From Eremothecium cymbalariae DBVPG#7215 (taxonomy: Eukaryota > Ascomycota > Saccharomycetes > Saccharomycetales > Saccharomycetaceae), in the NCBI RefSeq assembly GCF_000235365.1, contig NC_016450.1:1240001-1304000 (forward strand): a stretch of 64,000 bases of DNA, read 5' to 3'. Below the pieces are notes generated by a model. That model was not told the origin of the DNA. It saw only the letters and a list, made by a program, of their open reading frames with translations, and did not search any database. The translations under genes and the position numbers were made by a program. Shown here one piece after another: positions 28,104-38,308 of this stretch. Within the stretch, counting starts at the first letter, position 1. Each line of letters begins with the position of its first letter.

Positions 28104-28431
28104 CCGTTGTTTTTCTTTTGTAGTCTTGTAGGCCGTTATCGCCGTCTTCCGTTGTCCGTTTTCCGACTAATTATGATGATACCTTGCAAACAACAACAAT
28201 GAATTTCTTCAACCGAAAATTGCATGTGGATGCTATTTGACAGCTTTTTAACCCTGAATTAGGTCGGAGGAGCAGGAGTGAGGGACGGTGGATGCGGGCA
28301 CACGGGTCACGTGCTTTGGGTTCTTGGTATATAATGCAGGGTCTGCGTAGGGTGTGGTGCGCTATTTTTCACGGAGCGGCGTGCTCGCTGCTACATCACA
28401 CAGACATAGGTAGACGTCAGGTAGACATCAG

Positions 28432-29472
28432 GTGGAAGACGGTATGGATGGTGACGGGCTTCCCAGTATTTGCGAGCAGTGTCTTGCAGCAGGCGACATT
28501 CGCATGACTCGGGTACCTCATGGTGCGGAATGTAAAGTTTGCACGCAGCCGTTCACGTTGTACCATTTCAAAGTGGGTGGGCAGCGAAGACCTACGAAGA
28601 CGTTGGTATGCCGTGGGTGTGCGGAGCAGCGGAACATGTGCCAGTGTTGTATGCTGGATCTGACGTGGCATGTGCCGATGCAACTGCGTGATGAAATTGT
28701 GTCCTTGGTGCAAGGCACGGATGAGTCTACTGTGGAAGGGTCGAACGACATGGTCAAGCGGTTTCTAGCGTTGAAGAAGGGGAAGCTTGGCGGAGCGCAG
28801 TTCACTGGTGATTCGGGGAAACTTGGCGAGCTAATTTCGAGGCTGCGTGAGGTTGTTGGGAGCCCAGCTTCTGCAAAACAGCTGACGACGACGGGGACGA
28901 CGACGGGGACGACGCCGGCGGCGGCCGGCGTGATGGACACAGAAGGAAAGTTGCCGTTTGCTGGTGGTCTCGCCACCGCTGATACACGTTCGTTTTTCAT
29001 CTACGGAATAGATCCTAGCCTGGCCGAATGGGAGATTGCGGACGCCATCTCTCAGCTGGTACATACAACGGACTGGCAAGATCGTAGCACCGTCGCAATC
29101 GTAGTGCGCCATGAGGCCCGATGCGGAGGCGTGCGCTTTAAGAATGAGGACCTGGCTCGCTCCTTTGTAACTGTTCTTGACAAATTCCAATCACAGAGTG
29201 CCTTGCAGAGGGGTGTGTTTCGCATTCGCCACTTTAGGATGCATGTAGTCGATTGGCCTAACTTTAATGTCGCCGCGCTCGGAACCAAGACTAAACAATG
29301 GCTGCAGATAGCCAGAATCGTAAACACAATTATGCAAGCAGACATCGTCGCCAGCACCAAAGACGTTAGTGGACCATCTGAGGCTGCTGGCTCGAGCGGC
29401 AAGGTGATCAAGAGACGCAAACCCCCTAAAAAGATTAAAAAAAGTAAAAGGCTGGCTGGTTTGGAACTCTGA
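28432..29472 (+). CDS. ECM2: Pre-mRNA splicing factor Ecm2 (Slt11, RBM22 family)
   Basis: Component of the NineTeen-related part of the activated spliceosome that supports the U2/U6 helix II and the active site. The 346-aa protein (S. cerevisiae 364 aa) begins with a Cys-rich zinc-binding region (CEQC, CKVCTQPF, CRGC, CQCCMLDL; residues about 14-80), then an RRM-like domain (about residues 183-270, SFFIYGIDPSLAEWEIADAI), and ends in a Lys/Arg-rich tail. The first Met and the Met at residue 5 are both possible starts. Neighbours agree with YBR065C next to NRG2. Confidence 0.92.
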   Translation: MEDGMDGDGLPSICEQCLAAGDIRMTRVPHGAECKVCTQPFTLYHFKVGGQRRPTKTLVCRGCAEQRNMCQCCMLDLTWHVPMQLRDEIVSLVQGTDESTVEGSNDMVKRFLALKKGKLGGAQFTGDSGKLGELISRLREVVGSPASAKQLTTTGTTTGTTPAAAGVMDTEGKLPFAGGLATADTRSFFIYGIDPSLAEWEIADAISQLVHTTDWQDRSTVAIVVRHEARCGGVRFKNEDLARSFVTVLDKFQSQSALQRGVFRIRHFRMHVVDWPNFNVAALGTKTKQWLQIARIVNTIMQADIVASTKDVSGPSEAAGSSGKVIKRRKPPKKIKKSKRLAGLEL

Positions 29473-29842
29473 CGCATTTTTTTATGTTGTTTGTTTTCTC
29501 TTCAAAAACAGTAAAAACGTCTATGCAATTGTGTCAACTAATGTTTTAGCCATTTTAACGTTGTAATGTCCCGGCTGACTGTCAGGGGCCCACCACCGCA
29601 TTACCCCCAGCTAGCTCCGCCGAACCGCTGCCTCATCTCCTCACATCATCCCTCATAGACAGATATACATAGTCGGTTTGCCAGCAGTAAAAAGTTTCAG
29701 TGGGTTTTGGATTGATAGCCCCAAAGGCGTATAAAAGACGCAGTATATAAAAGTCATATAATATATTACAGTGACAAAAATGACACAAATCTAATGAAAC
29801 TATTGTTCTAATGAGAGACAAGTATCGCAACAGAAATAATAA
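29473..29842. other. Intergenic: ECM2 3' region and upstream of the next gene
   Basis: AT-rich spacer with no gene or clear motif seen. Confidence 0.55.
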
Positions 29843-30613
29843 ATGAGATTTGCTATGATCAGAGATATAAAACTATCCAATACATGGAAAACGTTCGTGA
29901 GCGTGTTTCAAAAATTAGTTGATTTTATTGTTCGTTACCAAGCATTATACATATTTCCAAATAACCACACGCTAGACCCACCCAGAATGTTTTACTCGGT
30001 CCTTCCTCCTCCATTATCGCGAACGACATCGGATGCGTTCTTTAGGAATAACAGCAGTTCAGCAGGGTTACTTAGTGAAACATTTCATATTCTATTCCTG
30101 TCATTCCTAGTGGGTACTCTAATGTCATTAGTGAAATGCATGAAGAAGGCAGGAATATTAATACAGCGCAGTCATCTGGAATTAGAAGATACTTTAAGTT
30201 ACCGTGACAGCATACCTTATTGTGGCTTAGGTCAAAAGGCAGATAGTGATTTTTCAAAGGTTATTTCGATAGACTTTTATAATAGTGAAAGTGGCTATGT
30301 GGAGTCCATTATGTTAGCGGATCGTCTAGAACCTGACTACGATTCTGATTATGACCCTGAACTGGATTCGGCAACCGAATTCGAAACTAACATCAAAGAC
30401 TTTCTACTTGTATCAGAAACCAACAATAGCACGAGCACCAGCAGCATCACCACCATTGCTCCTATGTTTAACACCCAAAAAAAACCTCTGCCTACTGATG
30501 TTTTTGATATTGGTCATTTATCGATGAGGTTTAACTCCATAAGATCCCTAGGAATCAGTGGCACAACTACCAATAACAAAACTGCAAAACCAAGTGATAT
30601 ATTGATCTGGTGA
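29843..30613 (+). CDS. Uncharacterised protein with one probable membrane segment
   Basis: A 256-aa frame I do not recognise by sequence. One hydrophobic segment stands out (residues about 81-99, TFHILFLSFLVGTLMSLVK), followed by basic residues, then an acidic stretch near residue 165-190 with repeated Asp and Tyr (DYDSDYDPELDS) and a Ser/Thr/Asn-rich C-terminal part. Position between ECM2/NRG1 and the RING gene suggests the orthologue of S. cerevisiae YDR042C or YBR063C, both uncharacterised and in the corresponding places, but I cannot confirm it from the residues. Codon use is ordinary for the AT-rich genes around it. Likely real from its length and position. Confidence 0.7.
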   Translation: MRFAMIRDIKLSNTWKTFVSVFQKLVDFIVRYQALYIFPNNHTLDPPRMFYSVLPPPLSRTTSDAFFRNNSSSAGLLSETFHILFLSFLVGTLMSLVKCMKKAGILIQRSHLELEDTLSYRDSIPYCGLGQKADSDFSKVISIDFYNSESGYVESIMLADRLEPDYDSDYDPELDSATEFETNIKDFLLVSETNNSTSTSSITTIAPMFNTQKKPLPTDVFDIGHLSMRFNSIRSLGISGTTTNNKTAKPSDILIW

Positions 30614-30907
30614 AACTCATAAATCCGCATGCATCCCCATTTCGGACCTCTAAGTGATCGTCCAATCTGCCTTTCCGCGCACAATATACAATACATAAAA
30701 TCTAGGGACTTCTTTATAGCAAATACGCCTTGTGCATATATATGAAAAGAAAATTTAGGCTCTCATAACATCTAATACAAAGGAAAAAAACGGTTCACGC
30801 CTAAAGATACTTTTTATTGATTGAGTCGACTTATAAACCACTTAGGTCCTTCATTGCGTGGTGGTTTTACCTTCATTCCTTCTCGTCTGAATCTAAATAC
30901 AGAGGAC

Positions 30908-31431
30908 ATGTCTAACTATGAAGGTATGTAGGCTTTCCGGAACCTCCCTGCATGAACATGATTACTAACCTAGTTCACTACATTTTAGATGAACATAGTA
31001 CGAGGACGGGGCTACGTTCACAACTGAACGAAATGTTTTTTAGTAATAGTACCAGTGATAACTCAGCTTTGTTTCAGGTATTAACCCAGCTCATTCCCGA
31101 GGAATTGCAGCAGGAATGGTTAGAATGGATAAGTGATGGTGAAAAGCGTGGAGTTCCAGAAGGGTTTTCGGACTCTCTTCCAAGGGTTGCTACGACGCAT
31201 TTGTCTCCAGATGATACTTGCGCTATTTGTTGTTGTGTTTACCTAGAGGACAGCTATCCTTTGGTGGTAAAACTACCCAACTGTAATCATAAATTTGACC
31301 TGCAATGTATCACTCTGTGGCTGTCCAAAAGTTCGACATGCCCCATGTGCAGAAACGATGTGATGTCTTCCAAGACGAAGATCGATACTTCAATGGTTGA
31401 ACTAGAGGAGGACTGGGGCATGTATGGCTGA
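30908..31431 (+). CDS. RING-finger protein, orthologue of YBR062C, with one intron
   Basis: Joined exons 30908-30923 and 30989-31431 give a 152-aa protein starting MSNYEDEHSTRTGLRSQLN. The intron has GTATGT at its 5' end, TACTAAC at 30963-30969 and ends TTTTAG. The protein carries a RING-H2 type finger (CAICCCVYLED, CNHKFDLQCITLWL, CPMCRND; residues about 97-140) and ends LEEDWGMYG, the same ending as S. cerevisiae YBR062C, which is also spliced near its 5' end. A start at the ATG of 30952 would fall inside the intron and is unlikely. RING architecture suggests E3 ubiquitin ligase activity. Confidence 0.93.
30924..30988 (+). other. Spliceosomal intron of the RING-finger gene (65 nt)
   Basis: GTATGT donor, TACTAAC branch site at 30963-30969 and a TTTTAG acceptor, 19 nt after the branch site. 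It follows a 16-nt first coding exon. Confidence 0.95.
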
Positions 31432-31523
31432 GGTCGAAAAAGCAGCTTACAAGTGCATATTTTCATTCTTTTTTACTATATATGTGTATGTGTGTGTGTA
31501 TTTATGTATCAACAATTTATTCA

Positions 31524-32183
31524 TTACAAGTGCTTCTTGAATTCTGGATTATTCAACAAGTCGACGATTTTGGCGCCCACCATTTCATCCATGGATTTTA
31601 TCTCATCCAGTACAGGTAGATCGATATCCTCTATAGAATGGTCCGCCTCGATAGTCGATCTTTGAAATACATTGCATTTCATACCAACACCAGCAATGCT
31701 ATGTTTCGTAATATAACTCAACCACAATTCTACAATCTCTGGATTTGTATCCCAAACACGGATTAGTCTCTTATGAGTATGCCGTTCAAAATTCTCCTTT
31801 GATTTAGCTTGTGCAAAAGGCGATCTTATCACCGTCCAACGTTCTCTTCTAGTGGGTAATGGTTTAGGACCTGTCATTGGCATCCCCAGGTAATATCCGA
31901 CCCTGAGAATAAAATTCGCGAAGAAATCCAGGTTATCTTTCCCATAAGACCTCAACTGTAGGTCTGCAACTAAGTCGCCATGCTGAATAGGTAGTTTTAA
32001 TGGCTGGAAATAAACAGCTTGCACAGATTTAGGTAAAGGAACATCTTTTGAATCAAGCATTGATATATTTTTTGAACCAGATTCACCGTCAGCTACCGAA
32101 AATGATAGAGGGTTTGGTGTGGGTGTCTTCAGTGTTGAGTTCAACCTTTTAAAAGCTCTCATGGCTGTTCTGGAAGCTAGCAT
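31524..32183 (-). CDS. RSM10: Mitochondrial small-subunit ribosomal protein uS10m
   Basis: Component of the mitochondrial 37S ribosomal subunit, in the S10 family. The 219-aa protein (S. cerevisiae Rsm10 203 aa) starts with a basic presequence ([16 protein letters not shown]). The S10 core covers about residues 60-165: [59 protein letters not shown]. It converges on the RING gene with only 92 bp between stops and is divergent from TRM7. Matches YDR041W. Confidence 0.94.
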   Translation of the reverse strand: MLASRTAMRAFKRLNSTLKTPTPNPLSFSVADGESGSKNISMLDSKDVPLPKSVQAVYFQPLKLPIQHGDLVADLQLRSYGKDNLDFFANFILRVGYYLGMPMTGPKPLPTRRERWTVIRSPFAQAKSKENFERHTHKRLIRVWDTNPEIVELWLSYITKHSIAGVGMKCNVFQRSTIEADHSIEDIDLPVLDEIKSMDEMVGAKIVDLLNNPEFKKHL

Positions 32184-32590
32184 ATGTCCTATTTATTGCA
32201 ATAATTGTTGGTGATGTTTGTTAATGGTCCGTAGAGGTTCTGTAAAGTTTTGAAAAAAAAAATTTTCTTAGTATTGGAATGTGTGAGAAGACAAGATGTA
32301 CAGATATCCTAGAATATTGGGCAATATGAACAAGTAAAGCTGATCGACAATAGTTTTCTCAATTTCGAAACTAAATAATTGTATATAAATCTCACGAAGT
32401 AAGCTTTATAGTAGTATTTTGTACTTCATTAAAAATACACTTTTTACTAACGTTAGTTCGATGTCCTCGGTTAAAAAGCTCATCAAAAAAAATTGCAAGT
32501 TCATAGACTGGCAAGACATATTTAGTACACAACATCTTTGTTTAAGACGCTGAACTGTACTCGAAGCAAATAGCCTAATAAGCAACAGTT
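32184..32590. other. Divergent promoter region of RSM10 and TRM7
   Basis: AT-rich. A run TGAAAAAAAAAATTTTC near 32251-32267 resembles the RRPE motif. No gene is seen. Confidence 0.5.
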
Positions 32591-33499
32591 ATGGGTAAGA
32601 GTAGTAAAGATAAACGTGATCTTTATTACAGGAAGGCCAAAGAGCAGGGCTTTCGTGCTCGTTCAGCCTTTAAGTTGTTGCAGTTAGACGATGAGTTCCA
32701 TTTCCTAGATAATGTTGATCGAGTTGTTGATCTATGCGCTGCTCCTGGGTCGTGGTCTCAGGTATTATCAAGGAGGCTATTTATAGACGGGGAAGAGAAT
32801 TGTGATAAAAAGATTGTAGCTGTAGATCTGCAGCCCATGTCGCCTATTGATCATGTCGTTACGTTGCAGGCGGATATTACACATCCAAGAACTCTGGGTA
32901 AAATAATGGAGCTATTTAAGGGGGAGAAGGCTGACTTTGTTTGTAGTGACGGGGCGCCAGATGTGACTGGTCTTCATGACTTGGATGAATATGTTCAGCA
33001 ACAGCTAATTTTGAGCGCTTTACAATTAACAACCTGTCTGTTACGTAAAGGGGGGTGTTTCGTTGCGAAAATCTTTAGAGGTAGAGATATCGATATGTTA
33101 TACTCACAACTTGGTTATTTATTTAATAAGGTTATCTGTGCTAAACCCAGATCCTCTCGTGGTACATCGCTGGAGAGTTTTATCGTATGCCAAGATTACA
33201 ATCCTCCAGACGGATGGCTTCCAAACTTAGATATCAATGCCCCTGTTGAAGACTTCTTTGAAGGCTGCTCTATAGGTAGACTTTCTCTGGAGGATAAATT
33301 GGCAGATTATCATGAACAACCGCGTGATATTGCGCAGTTCTTATCCTGTGGTGGGTTAGATTCTTTTGATAGTGATGCTACTTACCATGATCTACCTGAA
33401 AATTCCGTCATTCTGGCTCCGGTTCAGTCGCCAACGAATCCACCTTATAAGAAAGCCTTAGAGCTTAAACGTAGCGGCAAACTGACCAGAAATATATAG
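32591..33499 (+). CDS. TRM7: tRNA 2'-O-ribose methyltransferase Trm7
   Basis: FtsJ/RrmJ-type SAM-dependent enzyme that methylates positions 32 and 34 in the anticodon loop of several tRNAs, with partner proteins Trm732 and Trm734. The 302-aa protein (S. cerevisiae 310 aa) begins [20 protein letters not shown] and has the SAM motif [16 protein letters not shown] near residues 45-60, the catalytic Asp in [11 protein letters not shown], and the catalytic Lys in CFVAKIFRG. Matches YBR061C beside YBR062C and ORC2. Intact. Confidence 0.95.
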   Translation: MGKSSKDKRDLYYRKAKEQGFRARSAFKLLQLDDEFHFLDNVDRVVDLCAAPGSWSQVLSRRLFIDGEENCDKKIVAVDLQPMSPIDHVVTLQADITHPRTLGKIMELFKGEKADFVCSDGAPDVTGLHDLDEYVQQQLILSALQLTTCLLRKGGCFVAKIFRGRDIDMLYSQLGYLFNKVICAKPRSSRGTSLESFIVCQDYNPPDGWLPNLDINAPVEDFFEGCSIGRLSLEDKLADYHEQPRDIAQFLSCGGLDSFDSDATYHDLPENSVILAPVQSPTNPPYKKALELKRSGKLTRNI

Positions 33500-33735
33500 C
33501 ACATTTAACTGAAATACTCGGTCTGAGCTGAGGCATTGCAGTACCTAAGTCTGTTCCTTTTGTATAATATACGAGTAAAAATTTGGATTTAATATCCAAA
33601 TTCATCCTTAGGAATATTTAAAACTTGAATTCTCTTGGAAGCAAAGAAACTTCCCTTCGTTATATATTGCTATTTATTCAATATTCAGTAATAAAAATAC
33701 AGGCAATTAATGAAAGTCGAAAGTCGATTTTTATA

Positions 33736-35515
33736 TCAATTATCCTTCTTCAAATCATCCTTCAAAACATCTGGTTTCAAAGTAGGAAACAACAAGACTT
33801 CTCTAATAGTATTTGAGTCCGTCAAGAACATAGCTAATCTATCAATCCCACAACCCCAACCACCAGTTGGTGGCAAACCGTATTCTAAGGCGTTGCAGAA
33901 GGTTTCATCAATCAATTGGACTTCATCATCACCTTGGTCCTTTTGCCTCGCTTGTTCTTCAAAACGAGCCCTTTGGTCAAATGGATCGTTTAACTCAGTG
34001 TAGGCATTACATATTTCTTTTGTAGCTACAAACACTTCGAAACGTTCACAAAGACCTGGTTGATCTCTAGAGTACTTGGCTAGTGGCGACATCATTTGTG
34101 GGTGGCCAAAAATGAATGTTGGATTGATACAAGTGTCTTCTAATTCGCCAACCAATTTGTCTAACATACGAGCGTTAGTCAAAGGTGGCGGACATTCCAT
34201 ATTATTGTCTGCTAAAACCTTCTTCAAAAATTCCCCAGTTTCAGCTGTGTGAAGCTGATCACCTGGTGGGAAAGTAACTTTAAACCTCTGTTCCAATTCT
34301 TCAATCATATTAACCCTCTTCCATGGTCTGGCGAAATCAATTTCATAACATTTTTCAGCGTCTAGCGGATCTGGATGGAAATTGATTTTGTAATCACCAG
34401 TGATTTCCTTAACCATCTCCGAGAATAGCAATTCAGTCATGTCCATTAAATCATAGACATCAGCATAAGCTTGGTAAAACTCGCAGGTAGTAAATTCTGG
34501 ATTGTGAGTCATGTCAATACCTTCATTTCTAAATTGTCTGCCAATTTCATAGACCCTATCCATACCACCTACAACCAACTGTTTCAAAAACAATTCAGGG
34601 GCAATTCTCATGAACATTTTCATGTCCAGATCATTATGATGGGTCACAAATGGTTTGGCAGTAGCACCACCTGCAATTACATTCATCATTGGTGTTTCAA
34701 CTTCAATGAAGTTCCTGTTGTCCAAAAAACTTTCTAATATAGGAAATTATCTTGGATCTAGTGATGAAACGACCTCTAGCATCCTTGTTCATGATTAAAT
34801 CCAGGTATCGCTTTCTATACCTGGTTTCTTGATCTTTGAAACCGAAATGATCAGCTGGTAGCATATGCAAACATGGTGTCAATAATTGTACACGAGAAAC
34901 AAAGACAGAAATTTCACCTTCACCACCTTTCTTTGGCTGTGTTCTGCCAACATAACCTTCAACACCAACGATATCACCTCTCTTTAATATACTGTGATCT
35001 TCTTCATAAGCCCCCTCTGAATGATAGTCCTGCAACTGGGACATTAACTGAACTTCAACACCGTCACCGTGCAAGACATAGAACTTCAACTTAGATCCAG
35101 ATTCTCTCTTAGCGTGAATTCTACCAGCAATAGAAACCCTTTCCTCTGGTAAAGTCTGCCCGCGAGTCAATGACGCATATTTCTCCAAAAAATCTGGTAA
35201 AGAGATAGAAACATGAAACTTATGTGGGTATGGATTTGGAGCATGGGTTGATCTCAATTCTTGGATTTGACGAGATCTTACCTCAAAGTACTGAGATGGA
35301 TCTAAATCACTCAAACCATCAGAAGCTGGTTTCTTTGGTTCTGGCTTTGGTTTGGCAGTGGCCTTTTTGGCAGCCTTCTTGGCTTCGACTTGCCTCTGCT
35401 TTATACGTTTTTTTAATTCAGACTTAGAAACCATCTCACCGGTTACCTCATCTAAATGCAAATTGGCCACATTTTCAGTAACTTGTCCCACAGTACCTTC
35501 CTGAGACATGATCAA
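33736..35515 (-). CDS. KRS1: Cytosolic lysyl-tRNA synthetase, frame broken by one +1 shift
   Basis: Class II synthetase that charges tRNA-Lys. The first frame (34703-35515) has the Lys-rich N-terminal extension (residues about 30-65) and the OB-fold anticodon-binding domain ([20 protein letters not shown]); the second (33736-34725) has the catalytic core, with motif 2 ([20 protein letters not shown]) and motif 3 ([14 protein letters not shown]). Together they make about 591 aa, the S. cerevisiae length. The break falls in motif 1 at a run of six T on the sense strand (34724-34729): five T would give [13 protein letters not shown] without interruption. KRS1 is essential in S. cerevisiae and both halves are highly conserved, so a functional product is expected. 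Assembly error is most likely. Matches YDR037W. Confidence 0.93.
34724..34729 (-). other. +1 frameshift site in KRS1 at a six-T run
   Basis: On the minus strand the codon phase changes by one base between AAG TTT and TTG GAC. One T is surplus for a continuous frame. Continuing without the shift ends at TGA after eight more codons. Confidence 0.85.
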
Positions 35516-35923
35516 GATATTACCTTGTTAAATAATGTAGTACGCTTAATGCTGCTTTGTAACTAAAATGAGAGTAGTATTCTTTTTGGTGAAGTTCTAT
35601 TCATGAGATGAAAGTTGAAAGGAAAATTTTTCAGTAAACATCTAGTGTGGTGTATTGATTTTTATATACTCTTGAGCATCTGACGCTTTGGTTCATTAGG
35701 TCACCAACTGATGATACTAGTAATTATTGGTAAAATATCAAATAGTTACAAAGTAGTAATCTTTATAATATAAAGGGATAGGGATCATTAATATGCTTTC
35801 ATATGCACAACTATTTAAAATTAATGCTATTCTTTCGTATGAGTAACAATAAAATTATATGTAAGAACAGGGTTTGTGCTTGCAACAGCTATTCAAGTTA
35901 AAATGCAAGCCACTTGAAAAAAG
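35516..35923. other. Intergenic: KRS1 upstream and permease 3' region
   Basis: AT-rich. Holds the PAC- and RRPE-like pair close to KRS1; no further gene is seen. Confidence 0.6.
35602..35633 (-). promoter_or_regulatory. PAC-like and RRPE motifs upstream of KRS1
   Basis: AAAATTTTTCA at 35623-35633 is the exact reverse complement of RRPE (TGAAAAATTTT). CATGAGATGA at 35602-35611 matches the PAC core except for one base. This pair, 90-120 bp from the start codon, is the typical arrangement of ribosome-biogenesis and tRNA-related genes in yeasts. Confidence 0.5.
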
Positions 35924-37726
35924 TCAACACCAAGTATATGACATTCTCACATACCATTTACTACGCTTCATCTTTTGTTTATACTCTAAGTCTTCTTGTT
36001 TCATAACTTCAACATCGTAACTGCGTCTATGCGAGTCTACAGATATCGAGCTCAATGGATTTAATATGGTCCAGTTCTTCGTAACTATCATATAACCAAC
36101 AGCCATAGATAACCACAATGGCAATGCCAGGCAGGATTTGAATAGAGACTTTACGCTAAACTTACCACCGTTATCCATCGGTATCATTGCAACCCACAGT
36201 TGGGCGATTAAAACAAATACGTTGAATACAACCGCGTATAAGGAGCCCCATTCGCCGGTCGTTGACCTGTAACCTAAAGTTTCAAGGGACCGGCCTTGGA
36301 GTTTCATTGCACGTCTAAATCTGAAATGTGATAAGCAAATGGCTGTCCAGGTGAATAGCTCAGACAAACCAGATATGGCTGCCAACCAACCGAATATGTC
36401 TTCCTCGTATTTTGAAGCAGCAACAAATGCAATCAATCCAAAAACTGAACAAATAATTAAAGCCATTAGTGGCCTACCCTGTCTGTCAACATAATCAAGT
36501 ATTTTGGGAGCGTAGCCTTGTTGGGCTAAGGAACACAACAATCTTGGACCAGAATACATGGCAGAGTTTCCAACAGATATCACAGATATGAGGATAACTG
36601 CGTTGATGATATGTGGAACAATCTTGATGCCATGTAACGAAAGAGCAAGAACGTAAGGTGAAGGATGGACACCAGATGACCCCGATCCCAATAATTTATT
36701 AGAATCATGTGGAACTAAAAACCCAATTATAACCATAGTCAACATGTAAATAATGAGAATACGATATACCCCTTTAGCACATGCACTTGGAATTGCCTTC
36801 CTTGGATTTGGAAGTTCATTCACAGACAACGCATAAAGTTCCATACCGCCGTATGAGAAATATGCAGTAACTAAAACATATGCAATGCCCTTAAATCTAT
36901 CAATTCCTGAACCTGCAGCAAACGCACCTGGTTCATGCCAATATTTGCCCCCAATATAACCGTCATCGCCAACAGCGCCGCAATTAATGAGTATTCCCAC
37001 TATGATGAACCCTGCAACCATTAAAACCTTACAACTGTTGAAAATAAACTCCGTCTCGCCATATCCACGGGCGCCACAGAAATGAATGCAGAGGATAAAG
37101 AGATAGAAAATTAAAACGAATATGTCAGCATTTATTTTAGTAGTCCAATACTTAACCACAATGGAAGATGTAATTAATTCTAACGGCAGGATCGTCGTCC
37201 ACTGGATGCAGAACAACCATACAGTGGCAAATCCGAATGGTTTCGAAATAAAAATGGAAGAGTATGCATTGAAATTACCTGGCAGGGTTGGGTAAGCAAC
37301 AGCCATTTCACCTGCCGCTTGCATCATGATGTAAGAAATTATGGAAACGAAAAAATAACCAATTAACAAGCCACCGGGGCCACCAAAGTGCAAAGAACTC
37401 GCATTAGCAACTAATAAACCAGTACCAATACCAGTACCTAGCGACATGAGCACTACATGTCTTGTTTTCATATTCTGTTTTAACTTTGTACTGTGAGCTG
37501 ATGTTACCTCTCCATCTTCGAGGTCAGAGCTGTTTCGAACCTCCCCTTCAACTCTTTTGAATGAATCCACAATTCGCTGAAAAAGGCCATCGCGATGGCC
37601 GTCGCCTCCAGATATCGGTATATTAGGACTCTCTGCCACTTCTCGGATCGACTCCTTTTCCCATTTCACATCTTCCGTAGAAGTTCCTGACATACTTGAA
37701 ATTCTATTAGAACTGCTTATGTTCAA
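35924..37726 (-). CDS. Plasma-membrane amino-acid permease, tandem copy 1
   Basis: Member of the yeast amino-acid transporter (YAT) family, closest in style to Bap2/Bap3/Tat1, which import branched-chain and aromatic amino acids by proton symport. The 600-aa protein has a charged N-terminal tail, then the family signature [18 protein letters not shown] at the first of about 12 membrane segments, and a cytosolic C-terminal tail ending in Trp-Cys, the palmitoylated ending of this family. It is first of three same-strand paralogues; S. cerevisiae has BAP2 and TAT1 at the equivalent position (YBR068C, YBR069C) and BAP3 in the partner block. I do not assign a one-to-one orthologue. Confidence 0.92.
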   Translation of the reverse strand: MNISSSNRISSMSGTSTEDVKWEKESIREVAESPNIPISGGDGHRDGLFQRIVDSFKRVEGEVRNSSDLEDGEVTSAHSTKLKQNMKTRHVVLMSLGTGIGTGLLVANASSLHFGGPGGLLIGYFFVSIISYIMMQAAGEMAVAYPTLPGNFNAYSSIFISKPFGFATVWLFCIQWTTILPLELITSSIVVKYWTTKINADIFVLIFYLFILCIHFCGARGYGETEFIFNSCKVLMVAGFIIVGILINCGAVGDDGYIGGKYWHEPGAFAAGSGIDRFKGIAYVLVTAYFSYGGMELYALSVNELPNPRKAIPSACAKGVYRILIIYMLTMVIIGFLVPHDSNKLLGSGSSGVHPSPYVLALSLHGIKIVPHIINAVILISVISVGNSAMYSGPRLLCSLAQQGYAPKILDYVDRQGRPLMALIICSVFGLIAFVAASKYEEDIFGWLAAISGLSELFTWTAICLSHFRFRRAMKLQGRSLETLGYRSTTGEWGSLYAVVFNVFVLIAQLWVAMIPMDNGGKFSVKSLFKSCLALPLWLSMAVGYMIVTKNWTILNPLSSISVDSHRRSYDVEVMKQEDLEYKQKMKRSKWYVRMSYTWC

Positions 37727-38308
37727 CTAATCCGAATACATCGTTAAAACCTTTAGCGTCAAATAATACGTATATATATACAGAATAAATATGTCATCTT
37801 GTGCAAAAGGTACCTAAAAAATAATTGTAACGCTTTTTCACAGTAGGCTTCATCACAGAAGAAAACAAACACAACGCCACAACTCTCGGAAAAGTTACGG
37901 CCTAGAATCAGTCACCGTTTTCATACCATTCGTGGAAGATCGGTGCAGTTAGCTTGTTAATGCCTGTAACGGCCTTCATACAAATTAGTGGTTGTTTGTC
38001 ACGCTTCTTTTTTTTCCTCGAAAAGGTGCCGCGCAACAGACTGCATGAAAAAAGAAACGGAATATCAGGCTGCCAAATATGCGTCATGACAGAAAACAGA
38101 ACACATCTAGTAATAGACACATCTAGTAATAGAAGTATGAAGTTTTAGTAGTCATCTCTATGTTTTATATTGGCAACTGGGTTTTTAAAATTAGATATAG
38201 CAAGCGTTAAATAAATATTTTAGTTATGAGGTGTAAGTTCAGGATTAATTATAAGATCTATGCAAGAATGGCAGTTTAGGTAGGCATGCTTGCTTAATAT
38301 CTGGCTTA
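37727..38308. other. Intergenic between permeases 1 and 2
   Basis: Upstream region of permease 1. It contains an exact 16-bp tandem duplication at 38101-38132. No gene is seen. Confidence 0.6.
38101..38132. repeat. Exact 16-bp tandem duplication
   Basis: ACACATCTAGTAATAG occurs at 38101-38116 and again at 38117-38132 without a spacer. Confidence 0.9.

Larger units (their letters stand above)
27525..28431. other. Intergenic: NRG1 3' region and ECM2 upstream region with GC hairpins
   Basis: GC-rich stretches alternate with T-rich ones. Two strong inverted repeats lie here (27914-27939 and 28062-28103). Frames covering this region give no recognisable protein. CACGTG occurs near 28306, about 125 bp upstream of ECM2. 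Confidence 0.65.

Noticed and set aside
27521..28202. Overlapping frames following NRG1 (92 and 194 codons)
   Set aside because: They begin inside or just after NRG1, run through simple-sequence and hairpin DNA, and show no protein-like pattern.
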